Shown in pieces: positions 45,330-57,609 of a stretch of DNA of 64,000 bases. The stretch is taken from contig JAJNNX010000041.1 in the NCBI GenBank assembly GCA_023159155.1, positions 248,001 through 312,000 on the forward strand, read 5' to 3'. Made by a program: the position numbers and the translations under genes. The notes below the pieces were generated by a model. That model was not told the origin of the DNA, did no database searches, and saw only the letters and a list, made by a program, of their open reading frames with translations. Source of the stretch: Ustulina deusta. Taxonomy: Eukaryota > Ascomycota > Sordariomycetes > Xylariales > Xylariaceae. Positions within the stretch are counted from its first letter, which is position 1, and each line of letters begins with the position of its first letter.

Positions 45330-46515
45330 TTATGTCTCCGAGTTGCGCGCTTCCCGAGATACAAACGACATCGTCAACGGTCGAAACCGCACAGGCGTCT
45401 GTACACCCGCAAGAAATCAGGTCACTCACCCTGGTGGCGACTAAGGAACAGCAAAAATGACGGCAAACCTACCGTAGGGAAGGACTTTGCTGGTATAAGC
45501 CGCTTATTTTGTTTGATAGATGGCTTCTTCACATGACTATGGCATCGGCGGCGGGGCTCAAATTGCTGCTAAAAGCTGGAGGGGCGTTTGAGCTCAGATA
45601 CCCTGGCATTGGGCAGGAAGGAGGGCGGCTTAGAATCTTTTTTTTCTTCTTTTTGTGCAAATTAGAGCAGAGCAAAGCAAGCGTGCATGATGGCGGTATT
45701 TTGATAGTGCTCATATTCTATTGCCGGATTTTGCTGCGCAGAACATATTTGGATCGACTCGAATCGGCCTTTCGTCGGCTGAGGAAGAGGATGTACCATG
45801 TATATATTGATACGAGCAAGGAAAAACCATTGACAGGATGGGAGAAGAGAATCACGAAAAGCTGATAGAGCCGTGGGCGTTTCTTGTTAGAGAGGACAAA
45901 CGGGCCGTGATATACCTTGGGGGGGGGGATGGTTACTCATACGATGTAGACGTGGACGAAGAAACGAAGATCCAGATGATGAGAAAAAAAAACTTACGGT
46001 CTGTGCTATTTTTAATGTGAATCAACCACGCTCTGAACAACGGAGAAAAGTATCATGACAGATGCTTTTCCTAGCTCTGTAAAAAATTTTATTTTATTGT
46101 TTCTTTGTTGGATCTCAAGTGTGGGCTAAACCTCTCGGCCAGCCTGCATCTATCAAATAATTTTTTTTTCGTTTTTTGTTGTAAGGGGTAGTACCTAGAC
46201 CTACCGACTTCTGTCCAGCTAGAGGGGTCTTCAGGTCTTCAGCATCTACATATCGTACTAGACAAGCTGATCTGGTCCCAGCGAACAACAACATTATCTC
46301 GTTTTCCACTCCCGACGCCATGCCATACATACATACATACATTCATTTCATTCGCCTCGGAGGCCGCAAAAAGCTGCTCGATTCAAGTAGACTGGCTAGA
46401 GGTAGGTAGCTAGTTAGCTAGCTTTTCCGGACCGCCATAGTTCCCGCATCAGTTCAGCTGATAATAATATTAGCAGGGAGGGTTTTTTTTTGTGTGTTTT
46501 CCCCCCCCCCCCTTC
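45330..46515. other. convergent 3' region
   Basis: About 1.2 kb between the RasGAP gene (+) and cyclophilin-40 (-). Contains poly-T/A runs and the poly-C tract next to the cyclophilin stop codon. I see no gene. Confidence 0.4.
46501..46512. repeat. poly-C tract beside the cyclophilin stop codon
   Basis: A run of 12 C on the plus strand. On the minus strand it is a G run starting 4 nt after the cyclophilin stop, so it lies in the 3' untranslated region. Confidence 0.9.
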
Positions 46516-47715
46516 TTAAGAGAAGAACTTCTTGTACGCGGCCTTCTCCTTGGCCCGGCGGGCGGCGGCCTGCTTCTTGACGGCGTCGAGCTCCTTGGCG
46601 ATGGCGGCGTCGGCGGGGACGAGCTTCCGGGCCTCCTGCAGGGCCTTGACGGCCTCGTCCTCGTCCTTCAGCTTGATGAGGGCCAGGCCGCGGCGGTACA
46701 GGGCCTTGCCCTGCTCGGCGTCCGAGGTGCCGGGGACGGCGAGGGCGGCGGCGGCGCTGCGCTCGGCGTCCTCCCAGGCCTCGAGCTTGAGGTTCAGCAG
46801 TGCCGAGTTGCAGTTCAGCGTGAAGCGCAGCGCCGAGAGCTTCGCCTGGGCCTCCTCGGCCGCCGCGCCCAGGTCCGGGTCCTCGTTCAGGTACCGCAGC
46901 CCCTTCTGGTACTTCTCCAGCCCCGTCAGCACGTCGCCCGCCTTGAATGCCTTGTTTCCGAACTCCTTGCAGTCCGAGGCGATCTGCAGGACCTTGGCCG
47001 CGTCGAGAGGCGCGCTCGAGGTCTCGTCTTCGGGAAAGTCCTCGTACGTGTCGCCCAGCGGGTCCGCCGCCTTGACCTCGTCCGTCTCGGGCCCCGTAAG
47101 CTCGCCGCAGTCCGTGATGGTCGCGTCTGGCTGGGGTTTGTCGGCCTGCGTCTTCAGGTTCTCGATCTGGCGCACGATCGACTTGCCCGTCTTCACCTCG
47201 CCGAACACGACGTGCTTGCTGTCTAGATGGGGCGTCGGAACCGTGGTGACGAAGAATTGGGAGCCGTTGGTGCCTGGGATCCCGTCATCGTTAGCGAGCT
47301 AGCTCTCCATGTCATACATATATCTGCAGCACCCCGAGTTCTTCGTGACGGATAGCGACCTACCGGGTCCGGCATTGGCCATGCTCAGCAGGAACGGCTT
47401 CTCGTGCTTGAGCTCGAAGTTCTCGTCCTCGAATTTCTCGCCGTAGATGCTCTCGCCACCGGTGCCGTTGCCGGCGGTGAAATCACCGCCCTGGATCATG
47501 AACTGTTTGATGACGCGGTGGAAGATGCTGCCCTTGTAGCTCAGGGGCTTGCCGGCCTTGCCGAGGCCCTTCTCGCCGGTGCAGAGACAGCGGAAGTTCT
47601 CGGCCGTCTTGGGCACGATGTCATCGTACAGCTCGAAGGTGATGCGGCCGGCAGCCTTCTTGCCGATCGTGATGTCGAAGAAGACACGGCTGCGCTTCTT
47701 GGTCTCCTCGGCCAT
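46516..47715 (-). CDS. CPR6: cyclophilin-40 peptidyl-prolyl isomerase
   Basis: An Hsp90 co-chaperone of 369 aa. Exon 1 is 47715-47364 and exon 2 is 47273-46516. Residues 1-175 are a cyclophilin domain with [20 protein letters not shown], the catalytic [15 protein letters not shown], and [15 protein letters not shown] across the intron. At the position of the cyclosporin-binding Trp of cyclophilin A, this protein has His ([12 protein letters not shown]), as in other CYP40 proteins. Residues 215-369 form TPR repeats ([76 protein letters not shown]) that bind the Hsp90 C-terminus. GC content is clearly higher than in the flanks, so large antisense frames appear. Confidence 0.95.
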
Positions 47716-48640
47716 TTTTGTCTGAGTCTTTCTTTCTAGCGCGGCTGACAGGGGAAACTACGTATTTCGTAGTAAAGGGATGTGGTCAGATGACGATGTG
47801 GACGCTGGATTGAGAGCTTGGAGGGGCAGGGCAATCAAGGGCGAATGCGAGGAGGGAGGACGTGATGAAATTGACCAATTGCTTGTTGTTCGGTACAACT
47901 TAGATGCAGGCTCGGATTGCTGGGACTGCTTGGAGATTTAGGAATTAGCGGGGACGAAGGAAGAGAGAAACAACACACGTTTGCGGTAGGTGGAATGAGG
48001 AATGAGGCTGAGTTGGGACAGCGGCCAACAGAAGCTTCTAGGAATCTCGGGAAAGAATGGACGATCGTGGGGGGGTTTCAGCTAGAGGGGGGGTGTTAGC
48101 GGGGGGTGTTAGCGAGGGGTTAGCGAGGTGGAAAGCTTTGACCAATCATCTTTTACGGTTTTCCGATCTTGGGGGTCCCTCACCTTCGCTACTTAAGTAT
48201 CTAGTGCTTTCTGATGCATCTTGAACCGATCTATTGTATGTTCGGTGTTGAGCACAGAAACAACAACATGTCTTAAGATGAATGGTACAGAGTATTTTCC
48301 GTTACTTTCGTCATGTGTCAGCGAGTGCAGCTGGCGTAAGCAGGATATGCCTCCACTTACTGTAGTCACCCCAGCTCATATGGCAAAACCTCTGCTCTTC
48401 GAAAATCGATATCGTCGCGGTTCAGCGAGTAAAGATTATAGCTCCCGATGAGTCTTCGATCTGAAGCTATGAGATTTTCAATTAGTGGCCCGTAGTATGT
48501 ATTTCTAAGATACTCAGCTTTCTACCAACTCGAACTATCCTGAACAGACAATGCATTATGAAGACTATAAAGTTCACTTACAGGTCACTTTGATTTCCCT
48601 GTCCTTCACAGTCCAGCCTCGCGAAACAGATATCAATATT
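47716..48640. other. cyclophilin upstream region
   Basis: About 0.9 kb. The part next to the gene is its promoter and contains G-rich stretches near 48068-48110. I see no gene. Confidence 0.4.
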
Positions 48641-48649
48641 TCAATATCC

Positions 48650-49620
48650 ATGTCGTCCAAACATCCCTGTGGATTTGATGTTGGCGGTCTGCGATTACCT
48701 CAGCCTGCGGCATGTCTGCTACCTTCGTAACACGGTTTGGCCGCGAATTTTCGATGGCTAAGATGACTGTAAGGAATGTCCACCACTGTATTGGGCTATG
48801 GATTTCGGGCGTGGCGATGTTGCATTTCTCTTTGAGGCAAACCTTGTAGACTTAAATATTCGACATCCGCACCGATATCCTAGAGGATCGGTGTCCGGTC
48901 TTAATGACGAACGTTGCTGCTTTAGCAGTGAGGAGGAATTCGATGTGCACCTGGCCAATTGCAATGGCTTGAAGAGTTCAACTATCTCACGACCCTCAAG
49001 GTAGCCAGCCCTTTCAACCAAGAGCATGAAGCTGGCTAAGAAACTTCCCGCGGATCCCAAAGTTACGGTTCGTCCGGTAGCTCTCGTGCAAGCCCTGCAG
49101 ATTCATTTTAAACATAGCATTGGAGCGGTCCTCACTTGTGGACGGCTGCACTGGCACATGATCAAATAGCCTTGATCCTCAAAGACGAGTGCATTCGTAA
49201 GTGGCCTAAATGAATCCAATATCTAGCATCACCTGGTGCGGACGCTGAATGTTACTCTTCTAAAAATGCCGATTGGAAAAGACGATACGCTGACGCAATC
49301 GAGTTATCGCACGTCGCGAAGCACGAAAACGAAATGACAATCCACTTCTTGTTGGACTATTGCCACGAGTTGGTACGGTCAGGTGCTGAGGTCGATATCA
49401 ATGAGCCAGTGAAGGATTTAAGGAATACATAGCTGGAACACGCCCTCAAGACTACGATGAAGTGGCCTGAGCATGACTGGGTTACGCCACTCTTTCAGTT
49501 CGACGTAGATGTTAAGCTGCTGTCACCTGAAGGATGTGGACTATACCGTCCATGTCAGTGACATGTTGCCCATTTCCTGCCCATTACCCCGTACTAGCAA
49601 ATAGCCTCATGGACATCACC
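48650..49620 (+). pseudogene. decayed F-box / ankyrin-like gene
   Basis: Translated fragments in shifting frames resemble one broken protein. First comes IPVDLMLAVCDYLSLRHVCYLR (F-box-like, 48661-48728), then stop codons. PPLYWAMDFGRGDVAFLFEANLVDLNIRH (48783-48870) is ankyrin-like, with the expected position of the A/G-x-x-L/V pattern. Later come HFLLDYCHELVRSGAEVDI (49345-49400) and DVDVKLLSPEGCGLY. Stop codons and frame changes separate them. There is no intact frame above about 76 codons. The assignment rests on residue pattern only; the ends are approximate. Confidence 0.55.
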
Positions 49621-50743
49621 GCATTCAGTCGCAATGCAGAGATGCGCGACAATATTGTCTGATCTTACTGACGAAGAAAAACAGATATTGAAGTGGGCAG
49701 GGTGAATAAGGGTCCAATTCGCTCTTACGAATAGAGAGGCTAGACTTACAGGCGTGTGTGGCTGTATAGGACTACTCCCAGTGGCTAGTATATTCCACTC
49801 GCACAACATCAATATCAACCCGGTCTTCCGCAAAAGACAGGCATCAATCTGTTTTCAAGTCCTCTTCGAGGCATCCAACCACAATGGGTATCAGGGGGTT
49901 GAAACACCATTATGTAAATGTTAATAGAAGACAATGGAATTATCCTCTTCTAGTGTCCATTGAATAGTTGTCGCGCAATTTTATGGATGAAGTATCTATC
50001 GAGAGACGTCATATGATGGGTGGTGAAGGATTAAGTATGTGGTTGCTTGGCAGACAGGTTTGCTGCATTTCTATGGAATTTAGGAGTCAGAAATTAATAT
50101 ACGTTGACAACAAGTTAGCGAATAAGATCCGAGACTGTAGCCAAGAATAATGAGGCTACAAGAGATGAATTACACGACTGGAAACACATCTCTGCTTGGA
50201 CTATCTGCTGTGCAAATGACTGAAACACAGGTGGCGACGTCCTGAATGATGCCGTTCGACCAGAGCGAATGCCTATAGATAGATACAAATCGTGCTACAG
50301 TGTAGAGTCACTGAGAAAAGTGAGATGGCCGCGCAAGAAAATGCACACATGTCATTTCGGCTAACGATAGGCAGCGAGCAGCCCTCAACGGGGCGCCTTC
50401 AATTTGATTCATTTCGGCCCAAAACCCAACGTTTCTATTTTCGAGGACATCAGGTCGAAAGCTGGGACTATGGCGAATGTACATAATGCATAAATAAGCA
50501 TGTACAAATGGCCCAGTCGTATTCGAAGGTCAGTGACAACCCCGCCCTTTGATATAACCATGATATACACCCGTCGACAAAACGAAAACAATGGCGCGCC
50601 TCCACTATATCCAAGTTTTCGCCCAATACCTCCAAATTCTCATATGGGATTATAGTCTTGTCGTGGCAAGATTGCTTAGTAGGCTCCGAAATGTGCCATC
50701 GTCGAAACCCACCAACAGAAGAGAAATAACATATTTAATTGGG
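49621..50743. other. intergenic region, no gene seen
   Basis: About 1.1 kb of AT-rich sequence with short frames only, ending in the BTB-gene promoter. Confidence 0.4.
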
Positions 50744-52327
50744 ATGGCTGAAGAGGATGACAGGAGACCTGAATCGTCGTAGGTCATAGACAACGTATAA
50801 TGCTTCGAAAATTATCTCTAACTTTGATATAGCCCATTTGCGGGTTTCACTACCCAAGTGTACTTCCACGAAGGACCCGAATTCGTGGTCCCAACCTCTC
50901 TCATCCGGAAATGTCCCAAACTAATACCGGACGGGACGCGGTGGCCCCCTTCGGCTATACGATTAGATGATGTCGCTTCACACATCGCCCATGTTATTTT
51001 CTATTACCTCCTCACCGGCTCATATCAAAGCCTCAGGCCGAAAGGATCTTCTCACCACGAGAGGCTAGGGAACGAGTTGAGAACAGGCGTCCAAGCTTAC
51101 AACGCGGCTCGGAACTACGAGTTACCGGCTCTGCAGGAGCTCGCAAAGGACGAGATACAACGACTGGCACAAGAACTCCCTTTCCCGCTCGTTCTGAATC
51201 TGCTGCGAAACTTGCATCTGGATCCGGGAGAGAGGGAGGCATGGCTCGACGACTACGTGCAGTCAGGTCTGAAGGATCTTTTCCGAACCCCGACGGCATT
51301 TCTAGACCTCACCGCTTCCCAGGTCGAGCATGACGTGGTCTCCTTCAGCAACATCATCTTGAAGAGTCTGGCCAACTTACTTTCCAACGACGTGGCTCTG
51401 GCTCGAAAGGATAACGTTGCGACAACGCCTACGCTGTCCCCCGAGCCTGCAGCGATAGAAGAAGAGCCGGCTCGTGAGGATGAACCAGTTCTCGCGGAAG
51501 TTTTAGCTGGCGAGGAAGAGCCGGTTTACGTGGTGGAAATCCTACAAGAGACAAGAGAGCCAGCGCCGTCCGAGCAAGAGAGAGAAGCATCGCCAATCGT
51601 CGAGCCGGAGCCCACCGTGTACGAACCCACGTACGAGCATGTGCATGAGACTCAGCGTGACCCCGAGGAACCCGCGTACAATGACACACCAGAGCTCCAG
51701 GAAGTCGAGCCGGAACCCGAACCCGAAATCGAACCCGCACACGAAGTAAAATACAGCCCCACGGAGTACGCCTTGAGTCCTACGACATGGGACTGGGGCG
51801 GGTCCACGAGCAAGCCGAAGCAAGACTCCTTCTGGCCCGACGACGAACCCCTCAGCTCTCCCGCCGAGCCCGTCGAGTCGCCGCCCGCCGAAGTTCTCGA
51901 AATTACCGAGGTACCCGCCGAGGATGATACGCCCGGGCGCGTCGAATACCCCGAGCCCATGCTCGCCCGCGACTTCTCGCTTGTTCTCGAACACCAGCCA
52001 GCCTCCTCACCCACGGACGACGACGTGCCCCCTCTCGAAGAGACGAAACCCGCCGTGGTGGCGGAGGGCAAGAAGAAGAAAAAGAAGAGCAGCAAGACAT
52101 TGTCCATCTTCCGCAACGACGAGGAAAGATCTCCAGAGCCGGCGCCGGAGCCGGAGCCGCAGCCACAGCCACAGCCGCAAGTCGACATCCCGAGGGCTGA
52201 ATCCAGCGACTCTAAGGCGATGGATGAGGCCGCGCTGTTGAGTGCTGCTTCCTCGAGCGGAGTGGCGCCGACGAAATCGAAGAAGAAGAAGAAGAGGTTG
52301 ATCTTTCGCACCGAAGGGCTGCTCTGA
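50744..52327 (+). CDS. BTB/POZ-domain protein with acidic Pro/Glu-rich tail
   Basis: A predicted 509-aa protein in two exons, 50744-50778 and 50833-52327, with a 54-nt intron bearing a CTAAC branch site. Residues 1-175 are BTB-like: PFAGFTTQVYFHEGPEFVVPTSLIRKCPKL, HVIFYYLLTGSYQSL and TGVQAYNAARNYELPALQELAKDEI. This is the common small BTB type in filamentous ascomycetes. Next comes a long disordered region of Glu/Pro repeats (EPEPEPEIEPA and similar). The end is strongly basic (KKKKKKSSKTLSIFR and SKKKKKRLIFR), possible nuclear-import signals. BTB proteins act as dimerising adaptors, often for Cullin-3; the partner here is unknown. An in-frame ATG at 50591 would lengthen the protein by 51 residues. 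Confidence 0.82.
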
Positions 52328-54129
52328 TCGGCGAGGCTGTTGCGCTGCAGACATGAAGTCGAGGATTGGAGGAGGGGAATGTGTGGCGGGCGGGTTGGAG
52401 TGCGATAGGAGACTGTACGTCGGGCATAGATGTCAAGATGGGAGGATCGAGGGACGGACTAGATATTTCGGGAACGCGTCACAGTGTAAGGATTCTTCTA
52501 CAGGGTTGACTACCACACTCTCTTTTCTATGTTTCTATATTTCTGTATAAGGCAACGGCGAAGCGGGACAATATCTTCAGTCGAATTATAATACGGTTGC
52601 CTCTTTTGGCATCACTATGCAATCGTTAGTGAGGCGTGTGTCCTAGTCTGCCGCTGCTTAGCTTAGTATACGTGCGTGCTTCGTGATTGTATTCCGCGAA
52701 GGATTTCACTGCCTGTTCTTTGACGAATCATTCCTTGATACATTGTGTAAACAGTCGCCGTGGAAGCATACGGATAGGTCGATCGCCACGTGCGGAGGCC
52801 ATGGTAGGGCTGTCGTCACTCGCGCTCTGTCACAGGATGCTGCGTCTCGGCCGTTATCATGGCTACGCATATCTCTTCCTCCGACTTTTCGGTAACCCCC
52901 TACGGCATGTTCTCGATGTGTCTTCGTCGAGTTGTTACGAGGTAGCATTTATTGCCTGCGTCAGCTTCGTCCCCATAGACTCTACTCCCTGATGAATTTC
53001 AATGCTAAGCTACCGGATAGCCAAGGGTTCATCTAGCCCGGAACAACCGAAGACGGAGAAGACTGCAGACTCTATGAATAATAAAGGCTCCTTTTCGAGC
53101 TGGAAACACATCTTCGAAGGAGTCGTCTACGCTTCCGAGACACTCACCGGTGGCTGTTAAAATAGCGATAATCGAGCCCGACCGTTGTAATAGCGAGCGC
53201 CGTGTCCGGGTAGGTATTTCCGAGGCCGGCTCTGCATATCCCGGTGTTGACTTCGCTTGCTTTGTCCGTCCTCTAGCGCCCCCAACGCCCTTTGAATGAC
53301 CGGACTTGCCGCTGGGACCGCAACGTGCCCCGATGTGTGATGTGTGTGCAGACGGGTAGGCTCCCTCATGCAGGCTATCTGTAGTCTGAGCGATACACTA
53401 CGCTTGGCAGGCTGCAATGCGGATGATCAGCTAAAGCAATGACCTACTGTGATATGTCTCATGAACGGGAGGTCCGGTTCTGGAGGGCTGTCTAGGGCGA
53501 TCGCTCACGGCTGGCGAGACACTTCGGTCAGCATCTTGCACAAATATTCGTCAAGCTGGTTTGATTCTCCACTGCACTTAACATGGGTACCAATCCTTCG
53601 ACCCGTACCAGTGACAGCTAGCCTGCATTAGTACCTAAGTAACGTGCGTATGTTGTGTCTAGTGTAGGTGTGCGGTGCACCTTTTTGGACAGTCCGTTTC
53701 GGGACCCATGACGAATAGGGATGGTAGAAATCGAGTGTCAAGTGGCATGAGGCAACCTTGAATTCCTTGAATTCGTGTGAGCTGTGAGTCATAGGAGATG
53801 CTGATTGAAGTCAATCGAATCATTGAGGACCATAACGCGCTGTGATGTTATAGGTACCTACTCTCTGTCGCTGGATTACAAATTCACGGAAAGGGGTCCG
53901 ACGACGGCGTTGTAAGCGTCGGCTTCGGAAAGGGCTAAGTCCTTGGACCCCTCGCACCGAAGCCGAGACACGGGGCCTTTTGAGAGAGTTTATCGAGTAT
54001 ATAGATCGTTGAATGTATTGCGATACCCTTGGCTTAACCGCTATCCAGTCTCCTGCGTCAACTTATGCCACACCCTCAACCGGACAACCTACAACACAGC
54101 CTATACCACAACTTACCCGAAGACACACG
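52328..54129. other. intergenic region, no gene seen
   Basis: About 1.8 kb between two genes on the same strand. Frames are short and I see no protein. It includes the BTB 3' end and the GNAT promoter. Confidence 0.4.
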
Positions 54130-54588
54130 ATGGCTGCGAACAGTCTCCCGGAAGGCTACACCTTGGTTGAAGGATACCCCTCCCTAGAGGACTACCAAAA
54201 CCTGCGAGCGGTATGTGTATCAGCGCCTAAGACGCCGGAACAAATCACTGCTTCGCTCAAAGGCAGCTGGTATGGCGTTTATGTCGTGGGAGACGCGGCC
54301 CCTACGAAAGCCGTTGCAATGGGCCGGGTCATCGGCGACGGCGGGTGGTATTTCCTCATCGCCGACATGGTGACATTGCCAGAGCACCGACGGAAGGGCT
54401 TAGCCGATGTAGTCATGAAAACGCTGCTGGCCAGGATCAAATCGCGGGCGGCGAAGGGCACGGCGTATGTTACGTTGGGTGCTGATCCGCCAGGGCTCAA
54501 GTTATATCGGAGGAACGGCTTCAAAGACACGTTGCCAGATGTCACGGGGATGGAGTTGCAGATAGAGTGTGAGGGATTAGAGGAATGA
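54130..54588 (+). CDS. GNAT-family N-acetyltransferase
   Basis: A 152-aa single-domain acetyltransferase of the GCN5-related superfamily, transferring an acetyl group from acetyl-CoA to an amine. The start MAANSLPEGYTLVEGYPSLEDY fits the usual N-terminus; an upstream in-frame extension is not protein-like. Motif A is visible at about residues 76-100: FLIADMVTLPEHRRKGLADVVMKTLL, with the acetyl-CoA pyrophosphate-binding R-x-x-G-x-A. Motif B follows: AYVTLGADPPGLKLYRRNGF, the YxxxGF pattern. The substrate is unknown. Similar bacterial-like small GNATs are common in fungal genomes. Confidence 0.88.
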   Translation: MAANSLPEGYTLVEGYPSLEDYQNLRAVCVSAPKTPEQITASLKGSWYGVYVVGDAAPTKAVAMGRVIGDGGWYFLIADMVTLPEHRRKGLADVVMKTLLARIKSRAAKGTAYVTLGADPPGLKLYRRNGFKDTLPDVTGMELQIECEGLEE

Positions 54589-55551
54589 TATATGCTAGTC
54601 CTGGGGAGAGCGATGGGGTGTTACGCATGATAGGGTCATTTGGGAGCTGCCAGCGATCTCTATCGCCTCTTTCCACATCTCCTCGAAGGTCTTCCCCCCC
54701 CCCCCCCCCCCCCCCTACTTTGTCTAGAGCCATGGCTGTGTCGAGGGGCTCAGTGCTCGGTAATACCTCTACTCCTTCTGTATTAACCCTATACAGACGT
54801 GCAGGTTGTCGTTTTGACCCGGTAGTTGGTTGATCACGTCTCCGCTGCGCCGAGTCACTATCCTGTCGGTATATTCGGCGATATGCATGGTGAAGGTGAA
54901 CGTGCGCCCGTGGAGCAGGAAAGCCGGCGTTCGACATCGCCTGCCGGAACCTGGCCGTAGTGTTGAGCATGTAGAACAACATCAACATTTCCGGGGCTGT
55001 GGTGGAAGGGGGGAGGCTGAGTCGACCTTGTTATAGTGTAGCATTGCTTGGAAGAACCCCTAAGGGTGTATCCTACGAAGACAGCCTTATATAAGTAGGC
55101 AGAAAAGTCTCGCGCCACACAGCGCATCGCATAACTGATGATAATAAGGTCGTAGCAACTTGATGCGAAGGGCCGGTCTATCACCGCAGACCACGCCCCA
55201 AGTTCTCAATCAATATCGTCGTCCAATTATTGGAATATGCAGATACTTTATATGACGCCATATTGTTACATTCGGATCTCGATACGAAAGGAGGCTTGCT
55301 TCTTGGGCAATTTACAGATGCGGACCGTATTGACATAGCCATAATTCTTTTACACAGCCATCTTTGCTACAACACCAGTTGCGTGAGTGGGATTCGAATA
55401 TTTATCCAAGAGTGACGCCGTTCTCCCTGCCGATGTATATTTGAAAACATATTCCGGGCTCTTACGCGACAATCCATGTTCTATTGCGCTTCTATGATAA
55501 CCTCACCGTACACTCCCAGACCGTAGCTAGAGGCCCGCGACAACAATAGAA
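54589..55551. other. intergenic region with a long poly-C tract
   Basis: About 1 kb with no recognisable gene. A run of about 23 C spans 54694-54716. Confidence 0.4.
54694..54716 (+). repeat. poly-C tract
   Basis: About 23 consecutive C, about 105 bp past the GNAT stop codon. The exact length is uncertain because such runs are hard to sequence. Confidence 0.9.
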
Positions 55552-57609
55552 ATGCCTACTGATTCTGATCCGCCCGCATATGCGTTGGTAGGTAAGGAGA
55601 CCGATTCCCATTCGTACAGCGCCGCACATCAGACCTCTCAAATGTGGCCTGCTTCACCATCTGTGCCTGTGTCAGCAGCAGACCAGCAACGTGGAGAGGG
55701 CTCAACACATGGCTTATTTCGCCATCAGCAGCTTTTCTTCTACGATTGGATCCCGGAATTACTTGCCTTGCTATTCTCAGCAGCATGCCTCGTTACGATT
55801 GGCGTCTTACTCGTCGTGTATCACGGACACCCCGTGCACAGCTTCCCAAAAGGCATCACTTTGAACGCAGTGGTTGCCGGACTCACTGCCGCTTACAAAG
55901 CCGCGCTTCTATATACCGTCTCCTCCACCATTGGGCAGTCCAAATGGAATATATTTTCAGCCCAACCTCGACGTCTTCGGGACTTTGAGCGCATAGACGA
56001 AGCAAGCAAGGGCGCCCTAGGAGCCCTGGGTGCTCTGATTAGTATCCCATGGTCTATCACCTCTCTAGGTGCTATCATAACCATCCTGGGCTTTCTAATT
56101 GACCCCTTTGCGCAACAACTCATCAACATAGTGGCTTCTCAGATCACGGTCAAGTCCGATGCTGTGTGGACGGAGATTTTTACCAATTTCAACATCACCC
56201 CAACGGCTCCAGCTGATATAGCCCCTGAGATTTATTTTCGAACACAGTTAAACAGCGCCTTTTGGAGCTCACCCAGCTTCTACGATAGACAAGCTCATTG
56301 CCCTACAGGGAATTGTACATTCCCACCATTTATGGGCTTGCAATGGTGCGCCAAGACGGAAACAATTGATGTGAACCGCGTCACCTCGAATTGCACTCAG
56401 GGTGACAACGCAGATATGTTTTCTGAGATCTATCAGCATCAACTGTCCACTGGAAAAACGAAAACTGAATATCGGAAATGTGCAATTTTTCTCGACGGAG
56501 AAGAGCGGCCGCTTACCACTTTTGTCCAGTCCCTCAAGATCGGCTCTTCGGCTGAATTATCTAACGGTCCTTCCTGGTACGACCCTCTGGCTTATATGGG
56601 TCACAATCAGCCCTGGAATATCACAACCTCCCCTGTCAATTTTTTAAATGCAGACTACGGATGGGGCCTTGTGCAGAACGCTACGTGTGGCACGTGGTTA
56701 GACATATCGTATCCTCCAGCGGTGCTTAGTTATGGAGAGTTTGGATTTGATTTTGGACAACTTACGCTCAAGCGGCTAGAGCAATCCGTTCTGACTCTTT
56801 GCAACACCGAGTTCAACGTGGCAGTAGCCTCTGGACGAACGACCACTACACAAATTCCTTCGCAGTATGGTCGATTCATACTCGATGAGTCGGCGAACGA
56901 TCAGCTTCCAGAGAAGCGAAGGTTCTGCTTCACCCGAAGTAATAACAGCCGCGAAGTTCCCTTCAGAGCTACAAACATTCACACAGAAGAAGCCCAACCT
57001 CTAAATTCAACCCTGTCATTCTGCTGGATTCCTAGTGATGAACTCTTGCTCGATCTTGAATGGGAGGGATATTATTGGTGGGCTTCATGGTTCAATGTGC
57101 TTTCTCTCATTTTGTATGACAAGGTTTCTACCGTCACAACGGGAGTATCAGAGGGAGGGTCCGCGGAGGTTTACCAGTCCGCTAATTACGATTTACTAGC
57201 TGTGACATCTTCAAAAGGCCTCGCGGGTACTATGGAAAGCATAACGGCTGCCATGAACAGCACGTGGAACGTGAATAGCAGGGAACGTGTGACTGGGAGC
57301 TATCTTCAGTACGAGACGATATTCCGGATCCAGTGGGGATGGATCCTCTTACCCGTTACCCTAAACCTTCTCGCCTTCGTCCTCCAGATGGTCGTCATTC
57401 AACAGAGCAGATCGTCTGGACAGAAACACCTCTGGAGGGGATCGGTGCTGGCTGCCCTCTACCATGGTGTGGAGGACGGGACCATCCAGTCGGAAGCGGC
57501 TACTATTGCCGACATGCAAAAGGATGCGGATACCAAGGTTGTGAGGTTACAGTTCTCGAAGGATGGAAGAGCTATGCTGACACCTCAACATATGGAGCCG
57601 TTAGTATGA
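55552..57609 (+). CDS. DUF3176-family integral membrane protein
   Basis: A 685-aa single-exon membrane protein of the fungal DUF3176 family, function unknown. After a soluble N-terminus come helices around residues 65-90 (WIPELLALLFSAACLVTIGVLLVVY), 105-127 (TLNAVVAGLTAAYKAALLYTVSS) and 160-195 (ALISIPWSITSLGAIITILGFLIDPF). The family signature QSKWNIFSAQPRRLRDFERIDEASKGALGAL lies between the second and third. A large region with many N-glycosylation sequons and Cys (PTGNCTFPPF, NATCGTW) follows and is probably extracytoplasmic. A last helix lies near 600-625 (WGWILLPVTLNLLAFVLQMVVI), then a short cytosolic tail. I see no defect. Confidence 0.9.
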   Translation: MPTDSDPPAYALVGKETDSHSYSAAHQTSQMWPASPSVPVSAADQQRGEGSTHGLFRHQQLFFYDWIPELLALLFSAACLVTIGVLLVVYHGHPVHSFPKGITLNAVVAGLTAAYKAALLYTVSSTIGQSKWNIFSAQPRRLRDFERIDEASKGALGALGALISIPWSITSLGAIITILGFLIDPFAQQLINIVASQITVKSDAVWTEIFTNFNITPTAPADIAPEIYFRTQLNSAFWSSPSFYDRQAHCPTGNCTFPPFMGLQWCAKTETIDVNRVTSNCTQGDNADMFSEIYQHQLSTGKTKTEYRKCAIFLDGEERPLTTFVQSLKIGSSAELSNGPSWYDPLAYMGHNQPWNITTSPVNFLNADYGWGLVQNATCGTWLDISYPPAVLSYGEFGFDFGQLTLKRLEQSVLTLCNTEFNVAVASGRTTTTQIPSQYGRFILDESANDQLPEKRRFCFTRSNNSREVPFRATNIHTEEAQPLNSTLSFCWIPSDELLLDLEWEGYYWWASWFNVLSLILYDKVSTVTTGVSEGGSAEVYQSANYDLLAVTSSKGLAGTMESITAAMNSTWNVNSRERVTGSYLQYETIFRIQWGWILLPVTLNLLAFVLQMVVIQQSRSSGQKHLWRGSVLAALYHGVEDGTIQSEAATIADMQKDADTKVVRLQFSKDGRAMLTPQHMEPLV

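Noticed and set aside
46492..47302. Large plus-strand frames of 244 and 256 codons
   Set aside because: They are antisense to cyclophilin-40, whose GC-rich codons create open frames on the other strand.
51429..52354. Several long minus-strand frames
   Set aside because: Shadows of the Glu/Pro-rich and Lys-rich tail of the BTB protein.
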